Source: a virus
Virus record (IMG/VR): IMGVR_UViG_3300028393_002290
Location: 1 to 64,000 of that record
Reading direction: 5' to 3' (one strand)
DNA length: 64,000 nucleotides
The position numbers and the translations under genes are program-made. This document shows positions 14,272 to 24,164 of the stretch, one piece after another; the first letter of the stretch is position 1; each line of letters opens with the position of its first letter. Below the pieces are notes generated by a model. The model did not search any database and was not told the origin of the DNA. It saw only the letters and a program-made list of their open reading frames with translations.

Positions 14272-14969
14272 ATTACTACTTCGATAGTATTAAATGACCA
14301 ACCAAATCCTAGACTTTGAAAGTATCGTCCGTCATCACCTGGATCTATTCCCATCCTGGCATATTCATGTGGGCTAGTTACAGTTTTAGTATGCTTTACT
14401 GGATAGATATCAATAACTGCTACTCGTCCACCGAACTTGGTTGTACTAGATGTACTTTGTAAAATATCAGACCAATAGCCCTCTAGACCGTATCCGACAC
14501 CTGCAGGCATAAGCCCAAAGTGTGCAGAACATTCTGGCCAAGCTGCTCGACTAAAAATAGGACCCATAATTTCTACAGTGTTTGTATAATGTAGTTTTGC
14601 TCCGGGAATTAAGAATGTAGGAGGATGTGTACGAGAACTATCTGCTGTTAATGCAGGCTGTGCTAGGTCTAGGTTGTATTCTTTACAAAGATTAAATGTT
14701 GCTTCGATTGCTTCCAGAGTTGTTAAACAATCGTCATCTAACACCCACACATACTCGTATTGAGTGATGTCATGCTTGTCCCTAAATGCAGAAACAATTT
14801 TCCATTTCTGTCCGGGAATGTTTTCAACATAAGCAGCGTTTTCTGTGTTGGCTAGATTTGCACCACTCCAATTGACGATTGCTAGATCAAAATTGCAGTT
14901 AGAATAATCTCCCCAAGATTGGAATAGTGCGTTAGCACCTGCTGGAATAATTAAAAGATTTGGTTTCAT
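14268..14969 (-). CDS. DUF707-like glycosyltransferase
   Basis: A 233-residue protein with YEYVWVLDDDCLTT (DxD-type acidic motif), LDLAQPALTADSSRTHP and a GLEGYWSDIL region typical of DUF707 proteins, which resemble GT-A transferases. It likely transfers a sugar using a nucleotide-sugar donor. It marks the boundary where base composition becomes less AT-rich toward the glycan island. Confidence 0.75.
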   Translation of the reverse strand: MKPNLLIIPAGANALFQSWGDYSNCNFDLAIVNWSGANLANTENAAYVENIPGQKWKIVSAFRDKHDITQYEYVWVLDDDCLTTLEAIEATFNLCKEYNLDLAQPALTADSSRTHPPTFLIPGAKLHYTNTVEIMGPIFSRAAWPECSAHFGLMPAGVGYGLEGYWSDILQSTSSTTKFGGRVAVIDIYPVKHTKTVTSPHEYARMGIDPGDDGRYFQSLGFGWSFNTIEVVM

Positions 14970-15571
14970 GGTTTGCGATAGCTGGCCTTAAATCCAGAAT
15001 CGATAATAAAATCCCAATCTTCTGCTAGCATACGTTCGTGAACAATCTTGTGATTGTACCAACTGGTATCGTCGAATACAAAGTGTGTGCCAGGAACTGA
15101 ACGTGGTAAGAAGAAATCCATTTCGGCCATTACTTGTGCATCGCCGTGTGGTCCGTCAAAATATACAAGTGCATATTGTGTTTCTATTACTTTTGCTCTA
15201 TTATAAAAAGGAACACCATCTGCAAATCGTTTGAAAAATTCTGTATCTTCTAAACAGAATACCTGCAGGTTAACTGGTTTGGTTTTAATAAAGTTAAAAA
15301 TATTTGGTATAGCTTCATTACGCATTTCATTGCTGTAGCCTTTACCAGTTTCTACTTGATCATTCAAGTGTATATAATCAATGTTTCCCCATGGGTCAAC
15401 ACAGATAACATTTCTTCCGTGATCTCCGGATGCTTCGAGTGCATTAACAATAACACCCAGGCTTCCTCCTTTTCTTGTTCCAATTTCGCATACTGCTCCT
15501 GGAACACCTTTGATGGCCGTAGCCGCGTCTGCTAACACGTGGTAGTGGTCGCCTTCAGTTTCTAAGTACAT
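14966..15571 (-). CDS. Class I SAM-dependent methyltransferase
   Basis: A 201-residue protein. AVCEIGTRKGGSLGVIVNAL is the SAM-binding glycine loop, NVICVDPWG the acidic strand-2 motif, and YALVYFDGPHGDAQVMAEMDFFLP with HFVFDD resembles the CmcI/TylF-type group that methylates sugars or antibiotic hydroxyls. The role is probably glycan O-methylation. An AAAGGG ribosome site and an ATAAATA element are upstream. Confidence 0.75.
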   Translation of the reverse strand: MYLETEGDHYHVLADAATAIKGVPGAVCEIGTRKGGSLGVIVNALEASGDHGRNVICVDPWGNIDYIHLNDQVETGKGYSNEMRNEAIPNIFNFIKTKPVNLQVFCLEDTEFFKRFADGVPFYNRAKVIETQYALVYFDGPHGDAQVMAEMDFFLPRSVPGTHFVFDDTSWYNHKIVHERMLAEDWDFIIDSGFKASYRKP

Positions 15572-15594
15572 AATAACCCTTTATATTAAAATAT

Positions 15595-16482
15595 TTATGT
15601 TGGTACAAATACCTGCATTTTTTCTGACACTGACTGCACACCATCAGGCAGAATATAATCTTTCCATCTTTCTCTATCTTCAACAATACATTTTGGAAAG
15701 TAGTCGTCTAATTTTACTGCTTCTCCTTTGTGAAAATCCAATTGCGGAGCACTTCTGCCTTGAGCAATCAATTCGTCAACATTAACTTTATTTGCCAGTC
15801 CTCGATAATCGTTATGCCCTGTTGTTAATAACTTGTTGGTTGCAAAGTCAGTACCACCTTGATAGGTAAAATGCCACCCAGAATGTTGTACTTTCATGTT
15901 AACTCCATCATCGAAGTATATAGGATGGTTGCCCCAAATCATACCATGCGTTCTAATATTACTAAATGATGGATAAGTCTTGGCCCTACCCCATGTAGCA
16001 GCAGAAGGATTGACTTGATATACCAACGGATCAACCTGCATATAATTAAATTTGTAATAAAAGTAAGGCATATTAAAACCCCACAATGTATGTTGTGTAT
16101 CTACACGTAGTTTATCAACAACTGTGCCTCTAACAATTTCATCCATATCACATATCAATATGATATCGTTGTCGTTGGCATTGCCCAATCCTCTAGTTAG
16201 AACGTTTCGCTGATGCCCTTCATTATACATACATGCCATTGGGCTCATATCATTTTCTGGTACCCCCGGCATGTCTTCTACTTTTATATGAATAATTTTA
16301 TCTAAGAACGGTTTAAACCTTTCTTGATTATCTAAGAATATATATTCTTTAGATTGTCCAGAGAATGTTGTGTTTGCTTCGGTCATGACAATGTGATCTA
16401 CATGATCATATAATTCTTTCAATCGAACTTCTAACACATCAAGTTCGTTGTAGAACATAAAGCAATCGTAAATTTTTCTCAT
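15595..16482 (-). CDS. Glycosyltransferase family 17-like protein
   Basis: A 295-residue protein beginning MRKIYDCFMFYNELDVLEVRL, the signature of GT17 (beta-1,4-N-acetylglucosaminyltransferase-like) proteins, with DNDIILICDMDEI as the acidic donor-binding motif and VQHSGWHFTYQGG near the C-terminus. A second paralogue is at 19004-19876. It is linked by ATGA to the upstream GT2-like gene. Confidence 0.85.
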   Translation of the reverse strand: MRKIYDCFMFYNELDVLEVRLKELYDHVDHIVMTEANTTFSGQSKEYIFLDNQERFKPFLDKIIHIKVEDMPGVPENDMSPMACMYNEGHQRNVLTRGLGNANDNDIILICDMDEIVRGTVVDKLRVDTQHTLWGFNMPYFYYKFNYMQVDPLVYQVNPSAATWGRAKTYPSFSNIRTHGMIWGNHPIYFDDGVNMKVQHSGWHFTYQGGTDFATNKLLTTGHNDYRGLANKVNVDELIAQGRSAPQLDFHKGEAVKLDDYFPKCIVEDRERWKDYILPDGVQSVSEKMQVFVPT

Positions 16483-17267
16483 AATAAAATTTTTCGTTCG
16501 TTGTTGTTAAAGCCAGGTTCGTAGAACATAACAAAGTTCTCCATCCGGCACTCCCGCAAGGCAGCAAATACTTTTTCATATGCCGCAGTTTGCCCGGCAG
16601 ATGCATATGCACCTATGTCAGTTGGTCTATCTTTTACATATCGATAGACACATTTAGGATTAGACCGGATGTGAAACTTAGGAACTACTCTACGACTCCA
16701 TTCCATTTCTTCACCTTGACCCCATAGCAGATTTTCATTCATTGGCTCTTCTAAAAATCTTTCTCGCTTAATGCAGAAATAGTTTCCAGAAATGCCCATA
16801 TACTGTATTAGGTCAATCATATCCCACGGCACCTTAATGCCTCTAGGTAATAGTGGATGACGATCTACAATCCATCCATCTCCTCTTTGTCCATTGAAGT
16901 AGATATTTTGATGTACGCAAATATCCCAATGTGTTCCAAACTTTTGAAACTCTTCCCACCAGTCTGGATCAAATGCTAGATAGTCATGTATAACAACACA
17001 GATATCATATTTGGCATTTTGTACAGCTACATTCTTTTTACGAGTAATCCACTTTCCCGGAAGGCCTGCAACAATGATATGTGCCTTTTCTGATTCATCA
17101 AATGGAACCCATCGAATTCTATCCGATGTTTCTATAGTTGTTTTGTCCCCACCTACAAAAACTACTTCATAATTAGGGATGTTCAATGCTACAATACTTG
17201 CAATTGATTTTTTAATGTTAGTATCGTCGTCTCCGCTAGTAATAATACAAAAAGAAATTCCATTCAT
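16479..17267 (-). CDS. GT2-like glycosyltransferase
   Basis: A 262-residue protein. The start at 17267 is chosen because it begins the GT-A strand MNGISFCIITSGDD directly and lies 4 nt after the previous stop; a longer frame is unlikely. AKYDICVVIHDYLAFDPDWW is the DxD-like region and GISGNYFCIKRERF with QGEEMEWSRRV follow the family pattern. It probably works in glycan assembly. Confidence 0.75.
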   Translation of the reverse strand: MNGISFCIITSGDDDTNIKKSIASIVALNIPNYEVVFVGGDKTTIETSDRIRWVPFDESEKAHIIVAGLPGKWITRKKNVAVQNAKYDICVVIHDYLAFDPDWWEEFQKFGTHWDICVHQNIYFNGQRGDGWIVDRHPLLPRGIKVPWDMIDLIQYMGISGNYFCIKRERFLEEPMNENLLWGQGEEMEWSRRVVPKFHIRSNPKCVYRYVKDRPTDIGAYASAGQTAAYEKVFAALRECRMENFVMFYEPGFNNNERKILL

Positions 17268-17271
17268 ACAA

Positions 17272-18210
17272 TCACCAAACAAAGTTATTTTTGTAATACT
17301 CAACAATTCTAGCAAGCTCTGTATCGAAGTCTGCTTCTGCCTTCCAACCCAATGCTCTTAGTTTACTATCATCAATAGAATATCGAACGTCCTGTCCTTT
17401 GCGACCCCAACTAAAATCTACATAATTTTCATAGTCATCAGAACCAGAAACTAACTTGATAATTTTCTTAGCGATATTGATATTGCTATCTTCGCTATTT
17501 CCGCTGATGTTAAAGATTTCTCCAGTAACACCGCTTTCAACAATGTGAATGATTGCTCGAGCAGTATCACTGACATGCAACCATGTACGTCTAGGAGTTC
17601 CGTTTTCGTGTAAGGGTATCTTTCGATCGATGCTTAGATACTTAACTGCTTTAGGAATTAGTTTTTCAACATATTGTCCGATACCGTAGTTGTTAGTAGG
17701 TCGAACAATGACCCAGGGGATATTGTGTGTACGTGCCCACGCACTAATCAGCATGTCTGCCGCAGCTTTGGTAGCACTGTATGGATTGCTAGGTTTTAAT
17801 ATATCTGTTTCAGTATGACTACCTTCTACAATATCTCCATAGACTTCGTCAGTTGAGAAGTGTAGGAATGTTGGAACCTTAAACTTGTTCTTTTGTAAGT
17901 TCTGCAACAGGGTGTGAACACCGTTGATATTGCTATCTAAGAATACTTCGCTTCCTACGATGCTGTTATCAACATGACTTTCGGCTGCTGTATTGATAAC
18001 ATAGTCGCAATCTAATAGATATGTAATGTCTCTGATATCGCTCTTAATATATTTAAATCTAGGGTTAGCTTGAAACTCTGGTAAGAACTGCAAATTGGCA
18101 GCATAAGTTTCTTTGTCAACACCAATAACACGCCAGCCTTTTGCTAGACACTGTCTTGTAACTTCGGATCCAATAAATCCTAAACATCCTGTTACGTAAA
18201 CAACTTTCAT
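17272..18210 (-). CDS. NDP-glucose 4,6-dehydratase-like (RmlB family)
   Basis: A 312-residue extended SDR. GCLGFIGSEV binds NAD, STDEVYGD and YSATKAAADM give the Ser/Thr-Asp-Glu and YxxxK catalytic sets of dehydratases, and GTPRRTWLHVSD matches RmlB. It would convert an NDP-glucose to the 4-keto-6-deoxy sugar, the entry point for deoxysugars. It works with the RmlC-like (28857), RmlD-like (18207) and RfbH-like (26873) proteins in the same operon. Confidence 0.9.
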   Translation of the reverse strand: MKVVYVTGCLGFIGSEVTRQCLAKGWRVIGVDKETYAANLQFLPEFQANPRFKYIKSDIRDITYLLDCDYVINTAAESHVDNSIVGSEVFLDSNINGVHTLLQNLQKNKFKVPTFLHFSTDEVYGDIVEGSHTETDILKPSNPYSATKAAADMLISAWARTHNIPWVIVRPTNNYGIGQYVEKLIPKAVKYLSIDRKIPLHENGTPRRTWLHVSDTARAIIHIVESGVTGEIFNISGNSEDSNINIAKKIIKLVSGSDDYENYVDFSWGRKGQDVRYSIDDSKLRALGWKAEADFDTELARIVEYYKNNFVW

Positions 18211-19007
18211 TTATAATTCCTTAAACCTTGTTCTAATCCTATCAGATTAAAATTATAACTGTCGAGTGCAACACTATTGCCAGTTAAATTATTACCTGTT
18301 GGATTTGTAATTTTAATTTTTGACACAGACAATCCTAAATGATTACATAAAACTTTTGCCATGTCGCTTAGTCGATATTTATGGGGGTATACCATGTTGA
18401 CATCAGAATGTTGGCTACGGCCTTCCACCATGCGATCAAGCATTGGGAAGATGTCCGGCAGGTATATGTAATCTAGATAGATGTCGTTATTAATAACTAC
18501 TTCATCCTGTAGTTTAACTCTTTGAAAAAATCTATTAGACTTTTCAGTTTCGTGGAACACACCAAACAATTTTAAACTAAAAAAGTTAGGTGTATCTCGT
18601 ATGATCCTAGCTACTAAGTTTTTAGCGTACCCATAACTTGTTTTAGGAAGATGCTGAACAAAATCATATTCCAAAACATTATTATTGTCCTGTGTTAGAT
18701 CAAATTCGTAAGCTGTTCCTAAATTAACAAATCTAGAGTAATGATGTTTTTGCAACCAAAGATTTCGGAACATCAACAATCCGTCTGACAAATATATAGG
18801 ATCTGTACTAGACAACACTTCTCGACCACTGAGCGCACAATGAACAACTACATCAACTTTGTTATTTTTAAACCAAGTTTCGACTTGTTCCAAATTTAAC
18901 AAATCTAACTCCTCCCTTGTTGGAGTTAAGACTGTGTGTTTTTTTGTTAGGTGTTTGCTGATAAAACTACCAACAAATCCTCTAGCTCCTGTAACCAGTA
19001 TCTTCAT
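18207..19007 (-). CDS. SDR sugar-nucleotide reductase/epimerase-like (RmlD or GDP-fucose synthase type)
   Basis: A 266-residue extended SDR: GARGFVGSFI, the segment VVVHCALSGREV, and YGYAKNLVARI (YxxxK). The layout fits dTDP-4-keto-rhamnose reductase or GDP-fucose synthase-like enzymes that finish a deoxysugar. ATGA overlaps join it to both neighbours. Confidence 0.75.
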   Translation of the reverse strand: MKILVTGARGFVGSFISKHLTKKHTVLTPTREELDLLNLEQVETWFKNNKVDVVVHCALSGREVLSSTDPIYLSDGLLMFRNLWLQKHHYSRFVNLGTAYEFDLTQDNNNVLEYDFVQHLPKTSYGYAKNLVARIIRDTPNFFSLKLFGVFHETEKSNRFFQRVKLQDEVVINNDIYLDYIYLPDIFPMLDRMVEGRSQHSDVNMVYPHKYRLSDMAKVLCNHLGLSVSKIKITNPTGNNLTGNSVALDSYNFNLIGLEQGLRNYK

Positions 19008-19876
19008 TTGTAAATTTCATCTAAATTTAAAGCGGGTACATAGTTTTTAATGCTAACAGTTGCATCAGAAATTATGTAATCCTTCCAACGTTCTGGATTC
19101 TTCCTAAGTGTTTCTGGAAAGTATTCATCAATTTGAATATATTCGAATCGCTCTGGGCTATTAGGATCAATGCCGCCTTTGCGGTTCATAATTTCATTAA
19201 CATCGATCTTACTTGCCCAATGTTGGGATTCGGTATGTGCAAAGTTAAGAAGTTTAGTAGCAGCATGTGCAGTATCACCGAAGTAGGTAAAATGCCAGCC
19301 TGAATGTTGTATTGTCATAACATCTTCTGTGTTATAGTCATCTGATTGATGATATGCCCAGGTAAACATATTATGCCGAAGAAGTTGGAATGTGTTTAAA
19401 TCTTTCTTCAAGATAGCCATTGGATTAACATGATACGATCTAGGCTGTGTCATAAGGTAGTTGGCCTTAAAATAAAACATAGGATGTCTGCAAATCCATT
19501 TACGATGTATTGTATCGTTTCGTAAAATGCTTAATGTCCTAGGACGAAGTATCTCATCACAGTCAGTTAAAGCAACAACATCGTTGTCATCGGCATTGGT
19601 CAGGCCTCTAGCAAGTGCATTCCTTTGCCAGTATTCTCTTTCCCAGGCACTTGGACCATCCGGCATGTCCTCTACTTTAATATATATAATCTTATCGTGG
19701 AATGCTTTATATCTATCCCAATTATCTTCTAAGTTAAATCTCTTAGGATTTCCAGCAAATGTTACGTTAGCTTCTGCAATAACAAAGTAATCTACATAAT
19801 CATAACATTCGGTTAATCTTAGTTCTAACAAATCTAATTCGTTGAAGAACGTAAAACAATCATATACTTTTCTCAT
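19004..19876 (-). CDS. Glycosyltransferase family 17-like protein, second copy
   Basis: A 290-residue paralogue of 15595-16482: MRKVYDCFTFFNELDLLELRL, DNDVVALTDCDEIL and IQHSGWHFTYFGD are shared. Retaining two diverged copies suggests two acceptor linkages in one glycan. Confidence 0.85.
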   Translation of the reverse strand: MRKVYDCFTFFNELDLLELRLTECYDYVDYFVIAEANVTFAGNPKRFNLEDNWDRYKAFHDKIIYIKVEDMPDGPSAWEREYWQRNALARGLTNADDNDVVALTDCDEILRPRTLSILRNDTIHRKWICRHPMFYFKANYLMTQPRSYHVNPMAILKKDLNTFQLLRHNMFTWAYHQSDDYNTEDVMTIQHSGWHFTYFGDTAHAATKLLNFAHTESQHWASKIDVNEIMNRKGGIDPNSPERFEYIQIDEYFPETLRKNPERWKDYIISDATVSIKNYVPALNLDEIYK

Positions 19877-20535
19877 TTAACCACCTTAGGCATATAGTAA
19901 GGAATCTGTCTTCCTAGTCGTGTTTCTAAACTTGAACCAGGCCAGTGTACAACAGTATCGCCTGGCTCCCACCACGCACGTTCACCTAGTTTATCTAGAC
20001 CAAATCCTGGTTGCCATTGATTAGGCCAGCAGTCGTGTGCATTGAACTTGTATTGCGGTTCAACTTTGATGATAGGCTTCCATTCGGGCATTTCATAACT
20101 ATCAATCATTGCCTGCTGCTCATAGAAGTGATGATTTTCATACTTTGGCCACATTGCTGTTAACCAGTTTAAGTATGCGTTACCTTCGGGACTATTTCGC
20201 AAAAAGAAACTACCAGCGTTCATTCCATTGCCATCAGTTCCGATAATAAAATGGTAATTGTTGTCGATAAGGTCTTCAATCTTTGTATTGTAGTTAGTGA
20301 TTAGAGTATCTGACTCTAACCACCATAACCATTCTACATTAGGATGTGCATCGATGTATTCGCGGAATAGGCGCAGTTTTTCTCCGCCTACTTGATGCTT
20401 GGGCAATCTGAAGTCATCAGTTTTGCAATATGCATCATACCCATGACGTTGGGCATATTCTAATTTGTTTTGTGTCCAGGTATAATCAGCTAGCGGCTGA
20501 TAGTCTGGAGTATGCATTGATATAACGGCGTACAT
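19873..20535 (-). CDS. GT34-like galactosyl/mannosyltransferase (GMA12/MNN10 family)
   Basis: A 220-residue protein. WLWWLESDTLITN is the DxD-type motif, MNAGSFFLRNSPEGNAYLNWL and YEQQAMIDSY are typical for the family, and GDTVVHWPGSS ends the fold. A paralogue lies at 28201-28860. Confidence 0.8.
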   Translation of the reverse strand: MYAVISMHTPDYQPLADYTWTQNKLEYAQRHGYDAYCKTDDFRLPKHQVGGEKLRLFREYIDAHPNVEWLWWLESDTLITNYNTKIEDLIDNNYHFIIGTDGNGMNAGSFFLRNSPEGNAYLNWLTAMWPKYENHHFYEQQAMIDSYEMPEWKPIIKVEPQYKFNAHDCWPNQWQPGFGLDKLGERAWWEPGDTVVHWPGSSLETRLGRQIPYYMPKVVK

Positions 20536-21018
20536 TTAAATCTTTCTTGTTAAGTTTAAGTAAGCAGGTTCTGGACTATTGATAAAGTCTGGCCAGATAT
20601 GTTCTAGCTCTTCGATACTTTTTGGTTTGTAAATTTTAATATTGGGCAAGGCTGCTAATACTTGCTCATCATCATGCGCCCAATGACTTAATCCATCGTG
20701 GCTATAATCTTTATCTCGGCCACTGCCAATTAGTTTAACTGGTACACATTCTGCATTGACATAGTTTCGCAAAAATTCAAACGGGCGATATAATACAAAC
20801 GAGCTCATACTATAGCATACAGGAATCTTACCTGACTCTGCAAGTCCAATACCTGCACCAATCATAAGTTGCTCTGCTGCTCCTACATTATGAAAACGTT
20901 CCGGAAACGAATTTTGTATTTGATCCAACAACCCAAAACCTAAGTCAGCAGTTAGTACAATAATGTCTTGGTTCTCTACCATCTCTGCCAATAGCAGATT
21001 CATACATTCTTTTCTCAT
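20536..21018 (-). CDS. Transketolase-like C-terminal (pyrimidine-binding) subunit
   Basis: A 160-residue protein. GFGLLDQIQNSFPERFHNVGAAEQLMIGAGIGLAESG contains the Glu that activates thiamine diphosphate. Only the pyrimidine-binding domain is present; the third transketolase domain is missing. With 21015-21620 it would form a split thiamine-dependent enzyme. Its place in a glycan operon suggests making an unusual sugar precursor. Confidence 0.85.
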   Translation of the reverse strand: MRKECMNLLLAEMVENQDIIVLTADLGFGLLDQIQNSFPERFHNVGAAEQLMIGAGIGLAESGKIPVCYSMSSFVLYRPFEFLRNYVNAECVPVKLIGSGRDKDYSHDGLSHWAHDDEQVLAALPNIKIYKPKSIEELEHIWPDFINSPEPAYLNLTRKI

Positions 21019-21620
21019 GGTGTATAGTCCCTGCCCTTCATGACATAGTAGTGTGTTAACAATCCTTTAGCAAAGCTAAATTCAGTAGGATCAGAAATTC
21101 TCAAATTAACCCTAGGTAAGAATGATTGTAATCTAGTTGATAGATACTCAACATCTAAGTACTCGTAAGCACTCATTCCGTTGATATTGGCATAGACATA
21201 TAAGTTGTCTAGTTTAGCAGTATGTATAAAGCGTAGGCTTTCCCAAATACTACCCTCTGCACATTCACCATCACTAATCATACAGTAAACATTCTTTGTT
21301 CTATCTGCTAGGGCGTGTCCGACAGCAATAGGTAGACCACTACCTAAACTACCTGTGCTACAGTATAGTTTGTTTTCTAGATCTTTGCCGGGATGAATGC
21401 CGTGTTTATGTAATAGCATCACAGGATCAATGCCGTACTTTTCTTCAAGTACTACATATAGTGCAAGACCAGCGTGTCCATTACTTAGAATAAACACCTC
21501 ATCTTCTTTTTTCTTTGCGTATATTTCTTCTACAATAGGCAGTGCAGAAAGGCATGAGCTTAGATGGCTCAGCCTTTCTTGATAGCTAATATCAAGAATA
21601 CGTTTGACTAATTTATTCAT
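21015..21620 (-). CDS. Transketolase-like N-terminal (thiamine diphosphate-binding) subunit
   Basis: A 201-residue protein. STGSLGSGLPIAVGHAL and MISDGECAEGSIWESLRF form the GDG-type diphosphate and Mg binding site (here SDGE...GS), and ILSNGHAGLALY is a substrate-binding region. It is shorter than cellular transketolase N-terminal subunits (about 270 residues), so parts of the loops are trimmed. It overlaps its partner gene by 4 nt. Confidence 0.85.
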   Translation of the reverse strand: MNKLVKRILDISYQERLSHLSSCLSALPIVEEIYAKKKEDEVFILSNGHAGLALYVVLEEKYGIDPVMLLHKHGIHPGKDLENKLYCSTGSLGSGLPIAVGHALADRTKNVYCMISDGECAEGSIWESLRFIHTAKLDNLYVYANINGMSAYEYLDVEYLSTRLQSFLPRVNLRISDPTEFSFAKGLLTHYYVMKGRDYTP

Positions 21621-22332
21621 CTTTGTAAATGTACAATGAATCTTCTCTTAAGATTTGAGCAATGTATCCTTGTCTTTCAAAGATATCAATTAACTGTCCT
21701 CTGTTATGGCGTAGGCTATCAATACCTTTTAATTCTTCTGTATCAGTTGCATGAACTTCAACAAACCATGCATCTACAATGTCCTTAACTGCACTGATAG
21801 TTTCATCAGTTAGTGCCACCATTTCACTGCCTTCAATATCACACTTGACAAAATCTATATGTTCTAAATCAAGTTCTTTGATCAAACTTGCCAGTGTACG
21901 TGCTTGAACTTCTACTTTAATACCATATTTGTTAACGCTACTATTCATTGTAGAATTTTCTTCACTGATGTAAAAATCAATAGTAGTATCTTCATTGTGT
22001 GCCGCAACATTAACGGGATGAATATTGGGATAATCTTTAGTAAGGTCTTTTAAGATGTGAAAGTGCCCAGGTGTAGGCTCAATTGGATAAATTGCCTTTG
22101 CTCTATCTTGAGCATACAAACTAAACAACCCAATATTGCCACCTATATCTAAAATGGTAAGCTCGTCTTCGCCTTCGAAGATAGCATCATAGAATCTATC
22201 TGTGTTAATTTGATTTAATACAATATCGGCAAAGTTTGCCTGATTGTTAAAATGGCCTTCGGCTTGTGCATCTTCACTTACGATGTCGATAACTGTGTTC
22301 TTGCTTGTTAGCAATTGTCTTTGTAATGTCAT
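21613..22332 (-). CDS. FkbM-family methyltransferase
   Basis: A 239-residue protein. LTILDIGGNIGLFSLYAQ binds SAM, YPIEPTPGHFHIL is the second strand motif, and IDFVKCDIEGSEMVAL is the FkbM signature. Such enzymes O-methylate sugars or polyketides. Together with 14966-15571 it gives two methyltransferases in the island. Confidence 0.85.
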   Translation of the reverse strand: MTLQRQLLTSKNTVIDIVSEDAQAEGHFNNQANFADIVLNQINTDRFYDAIFEGEDELTILDIGGNIGLFSLYAQDRAKAIYPIEPTPGHFHILKDLTKDYPNIHPVNVAAHNEDTTIDFYISEENSTMNSSVNKYGIKVEVQARTLASLIKELDLEHIDFVKCDIEGSEMVALTDETISAVKDIVDAWFVEVHATDTEELKGIDSLRHNRGQLIDIFERQGYIAQILREDSLYIYKDE

Positions 22333-22333
22333 A

Positions 22334-23161
22334 TCATTCCTGTTTATAATCTGCGGTCTTTAAGAAATCCTCTATACCTTGTTCTAAGGTATAAGTTGTT
22401 CCAAAACCATATTGTTCTTTAGCGTAGGTTGTATTACACAACCATACTTCACTTTCAAATTCTTTAGCCATTGAAGGAACAACTTCAACTGGGCCCTTCT
22501 TTCCGGAAACTTTTTCAAATAATTCCAACACTTCTTGATTGCTATATTGTATACCTGAACCAAGATTTACGATATCACCTAACGGTTTATCCTTGGCATT
22601 TACAATATAATCAATTCCCCTAATGAAATCATCTATGTATATAAAATCGTGATATCCGTGAAATAACTTCATTGGTTGATTAATTTGAAATGCTCTCCAG
22701 AGTCTTGGAAAGAGTCTATGAGATTTTTCGTATCTTCCATATACACTATACGCTCTTGCCACGGTGATGTCAAGTTTATATTGTCTAGCATAACCCTGAC
22801 ATAACAACGTACCGGCACCCTTAGTGGCCTGATACATATCAACTGGATTGATTCTATCTGTTTCGGCGGCCGCTCTTGGCACAGGTCCATACTCAGAACT
22901 AGATCCGATGTGTATCAATTTTGTTGTAGGATGAGACTTTACATATTCGAGAATAGTGTAAAGTAGATGTACGTTTGATTTCCACATGTCCTCTGGATTG
23001 TATATTTCAGCAGCACAATGAATAATCAAATCTGGGTTGGCAAATAGCAAGTCGCTACGCATGTCAGCATCACGCTCGTACTCTACAATGTCATGATCTT
23101 TGTAATATTCTACTAGATTGCGACCAATAAAACCCTGTGTTCCAGTTAAAAATATTTTCAT
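22334..23161 (-). CDS. NAD-dependent epimerase/dehydratase-like
   Basis: A 275-residue extended SDR: GTQGFIGRNLVEYY, IHIGSSSEYGPV and YQATKGAGTLLCQ (YxxxK), then DFIYIDDFIRGIDYI. It probably epimerises or reduces a sugar nucleotide. The exact substrate cannot be read from sequence. Confidence 0.85.
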   Translation of the reverse strand: MKIFLTGTQGFIGRNLVEYYKDHDIVEYERDADMRSDLLFANPDLIIHCAAEIYNPEDMWKSNVHLLYTILEYVKSHPTTKLIHIGSSSEYGPVPRAAAETDRINPVDMYQATKGAGTLLCQGYARQYKLDITVARAYSVYGRYEKSHRLFPRLWRAFQINQPMKLFHGYHDFIYIDDFIRGIDYIVNAKDKPLGDIVNLGSGIQYSNQEVLELFEKVSGKKGPVEVVPSMAKEFESEVWLCNTTYAKEQYGFGTTYTLEQGIEDFLKTADYKQE

Positions 23162-23189
23162 AGTATAGTATTTAATAGGGCTTTAATTG

Positions 23190-24164
23190 TCAATACAAAT
23201 TATCATAGTAGAGGTCCAAACACTGTGTAATAGCAACTTCTACTTCTTTGTCAGTATTGCAATGCAGGTTAATTGCGCCCACTAATTTTTTGTAATCATC
23301 TGTGGTAAAATTATAATGTCCCGCAACTGCAACCTTGACCGTGTCATCACCGTCGATTATCCACTTCTTCCATTTACCACTAGCTATAACTTTATTTTTA
23401 AAATTATTGCTATCTATTTGGTAAAGGTCTGCCAATTCCAAAATCTTCTTGGTCTGAATTACGCCCAACTGAGGTGCAATATTACAAGCATGAACTCCTG
23501 CAGATTTTCTCAATTGTATTTGTTCAGCAGTTAGGTAATCGGCATTGTGTTCTTTGAGTTTAACTACTGCATTGTTTGCATACCCTACAAGTTGCTTGAC
23601 CATAGGAACATCAAAACTACCTACTTGACGGTCTTCCATAGTTAAACTACCAGTTTGTGCTACAACGAATTCCATGTTAGGGAACTGGCTGGCAAATTTT
23701 ACATCATCTTTATATTTGTTAATGCCGGCAGCTACACCTACATTTTCTTCAGTTCCAAACTCAAACTTAATATCAGGGTTAAGTTTAAGACAAAAATTAA
23801 ACAATTCATCTGCAACGTGATATGAATCTTCACAACGGCTAGTATCTATGTGTATAAGATCAAATCCATTTTCTATGTCGCCGGCAATTGTCTTTTTAGT
23901 TGCTTCGACTGCTTGAGACAAACTTAAACTCTTTTCAGCATCTAAGAAATATGGACCGCAGTGATCTCTACATAACATAAGATATTCACTTCGCAAAGGA
24001 TTAATTTGCCGACCTAACTCTGTTGTTGTCATTACATAGCCACTATTAGAATCAATTTGATTGCGGCTAGCAATGAACATTAAAGGTCGCTGTTTATCTC
24101 TAGCATATCTAGCTTGTATATCATTAATTAATGGGCTCATTGGCCCTACGCCTAATTTAAACAA
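23190..24164 (-). CDS. GatZ/KbaZ-like class II aldolase-type protein
   Basis: A 324-residue TIM-barrel-like protein. LMFIASRNQIDSNSGYV, YLMLCRDHCGPYF and HIDTSRCEDSYHVADEL align with the tagatose-bisphosphate aldolase GatZ/KbaZ pattern, and FEFGTEENVG is a metal or substrate region. It may make or break a C-C bond in a sugar phosphate. Next to the split transketolase it hints at a dedicated precursor route. It overlaps the next gene by 8 nt. Confidence 0.65.
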   Translation of the reverse strand: MFKLGVGPMSPLINDIQARYARDKQRPLMFIASRNQIDSNSGYVMTTTELGRQINPLRSEYLMLCRDHCGPYFLDAEKSLSLSQAVEATKKTIAGDIENGFDLIHIDTSRCEDSYHVADELFNFCLKLNPDIKFEFGTEENVGVAAGINKYKDDVKFASQFPNMEFVVAQTGSLTMEDRQVGSFDVPMVKQLVGYANNAVVKLKEHNADYLTAEQIQLRKSAGVHACNIAPQLGVIQTKKILELADLYQIDSNNFKNKVIASGKWKKWIIDGDDTVKVAVAGHYNFTTDDYKKLVGAINLHCNTDKEVEVAITQCLDLYYDNLY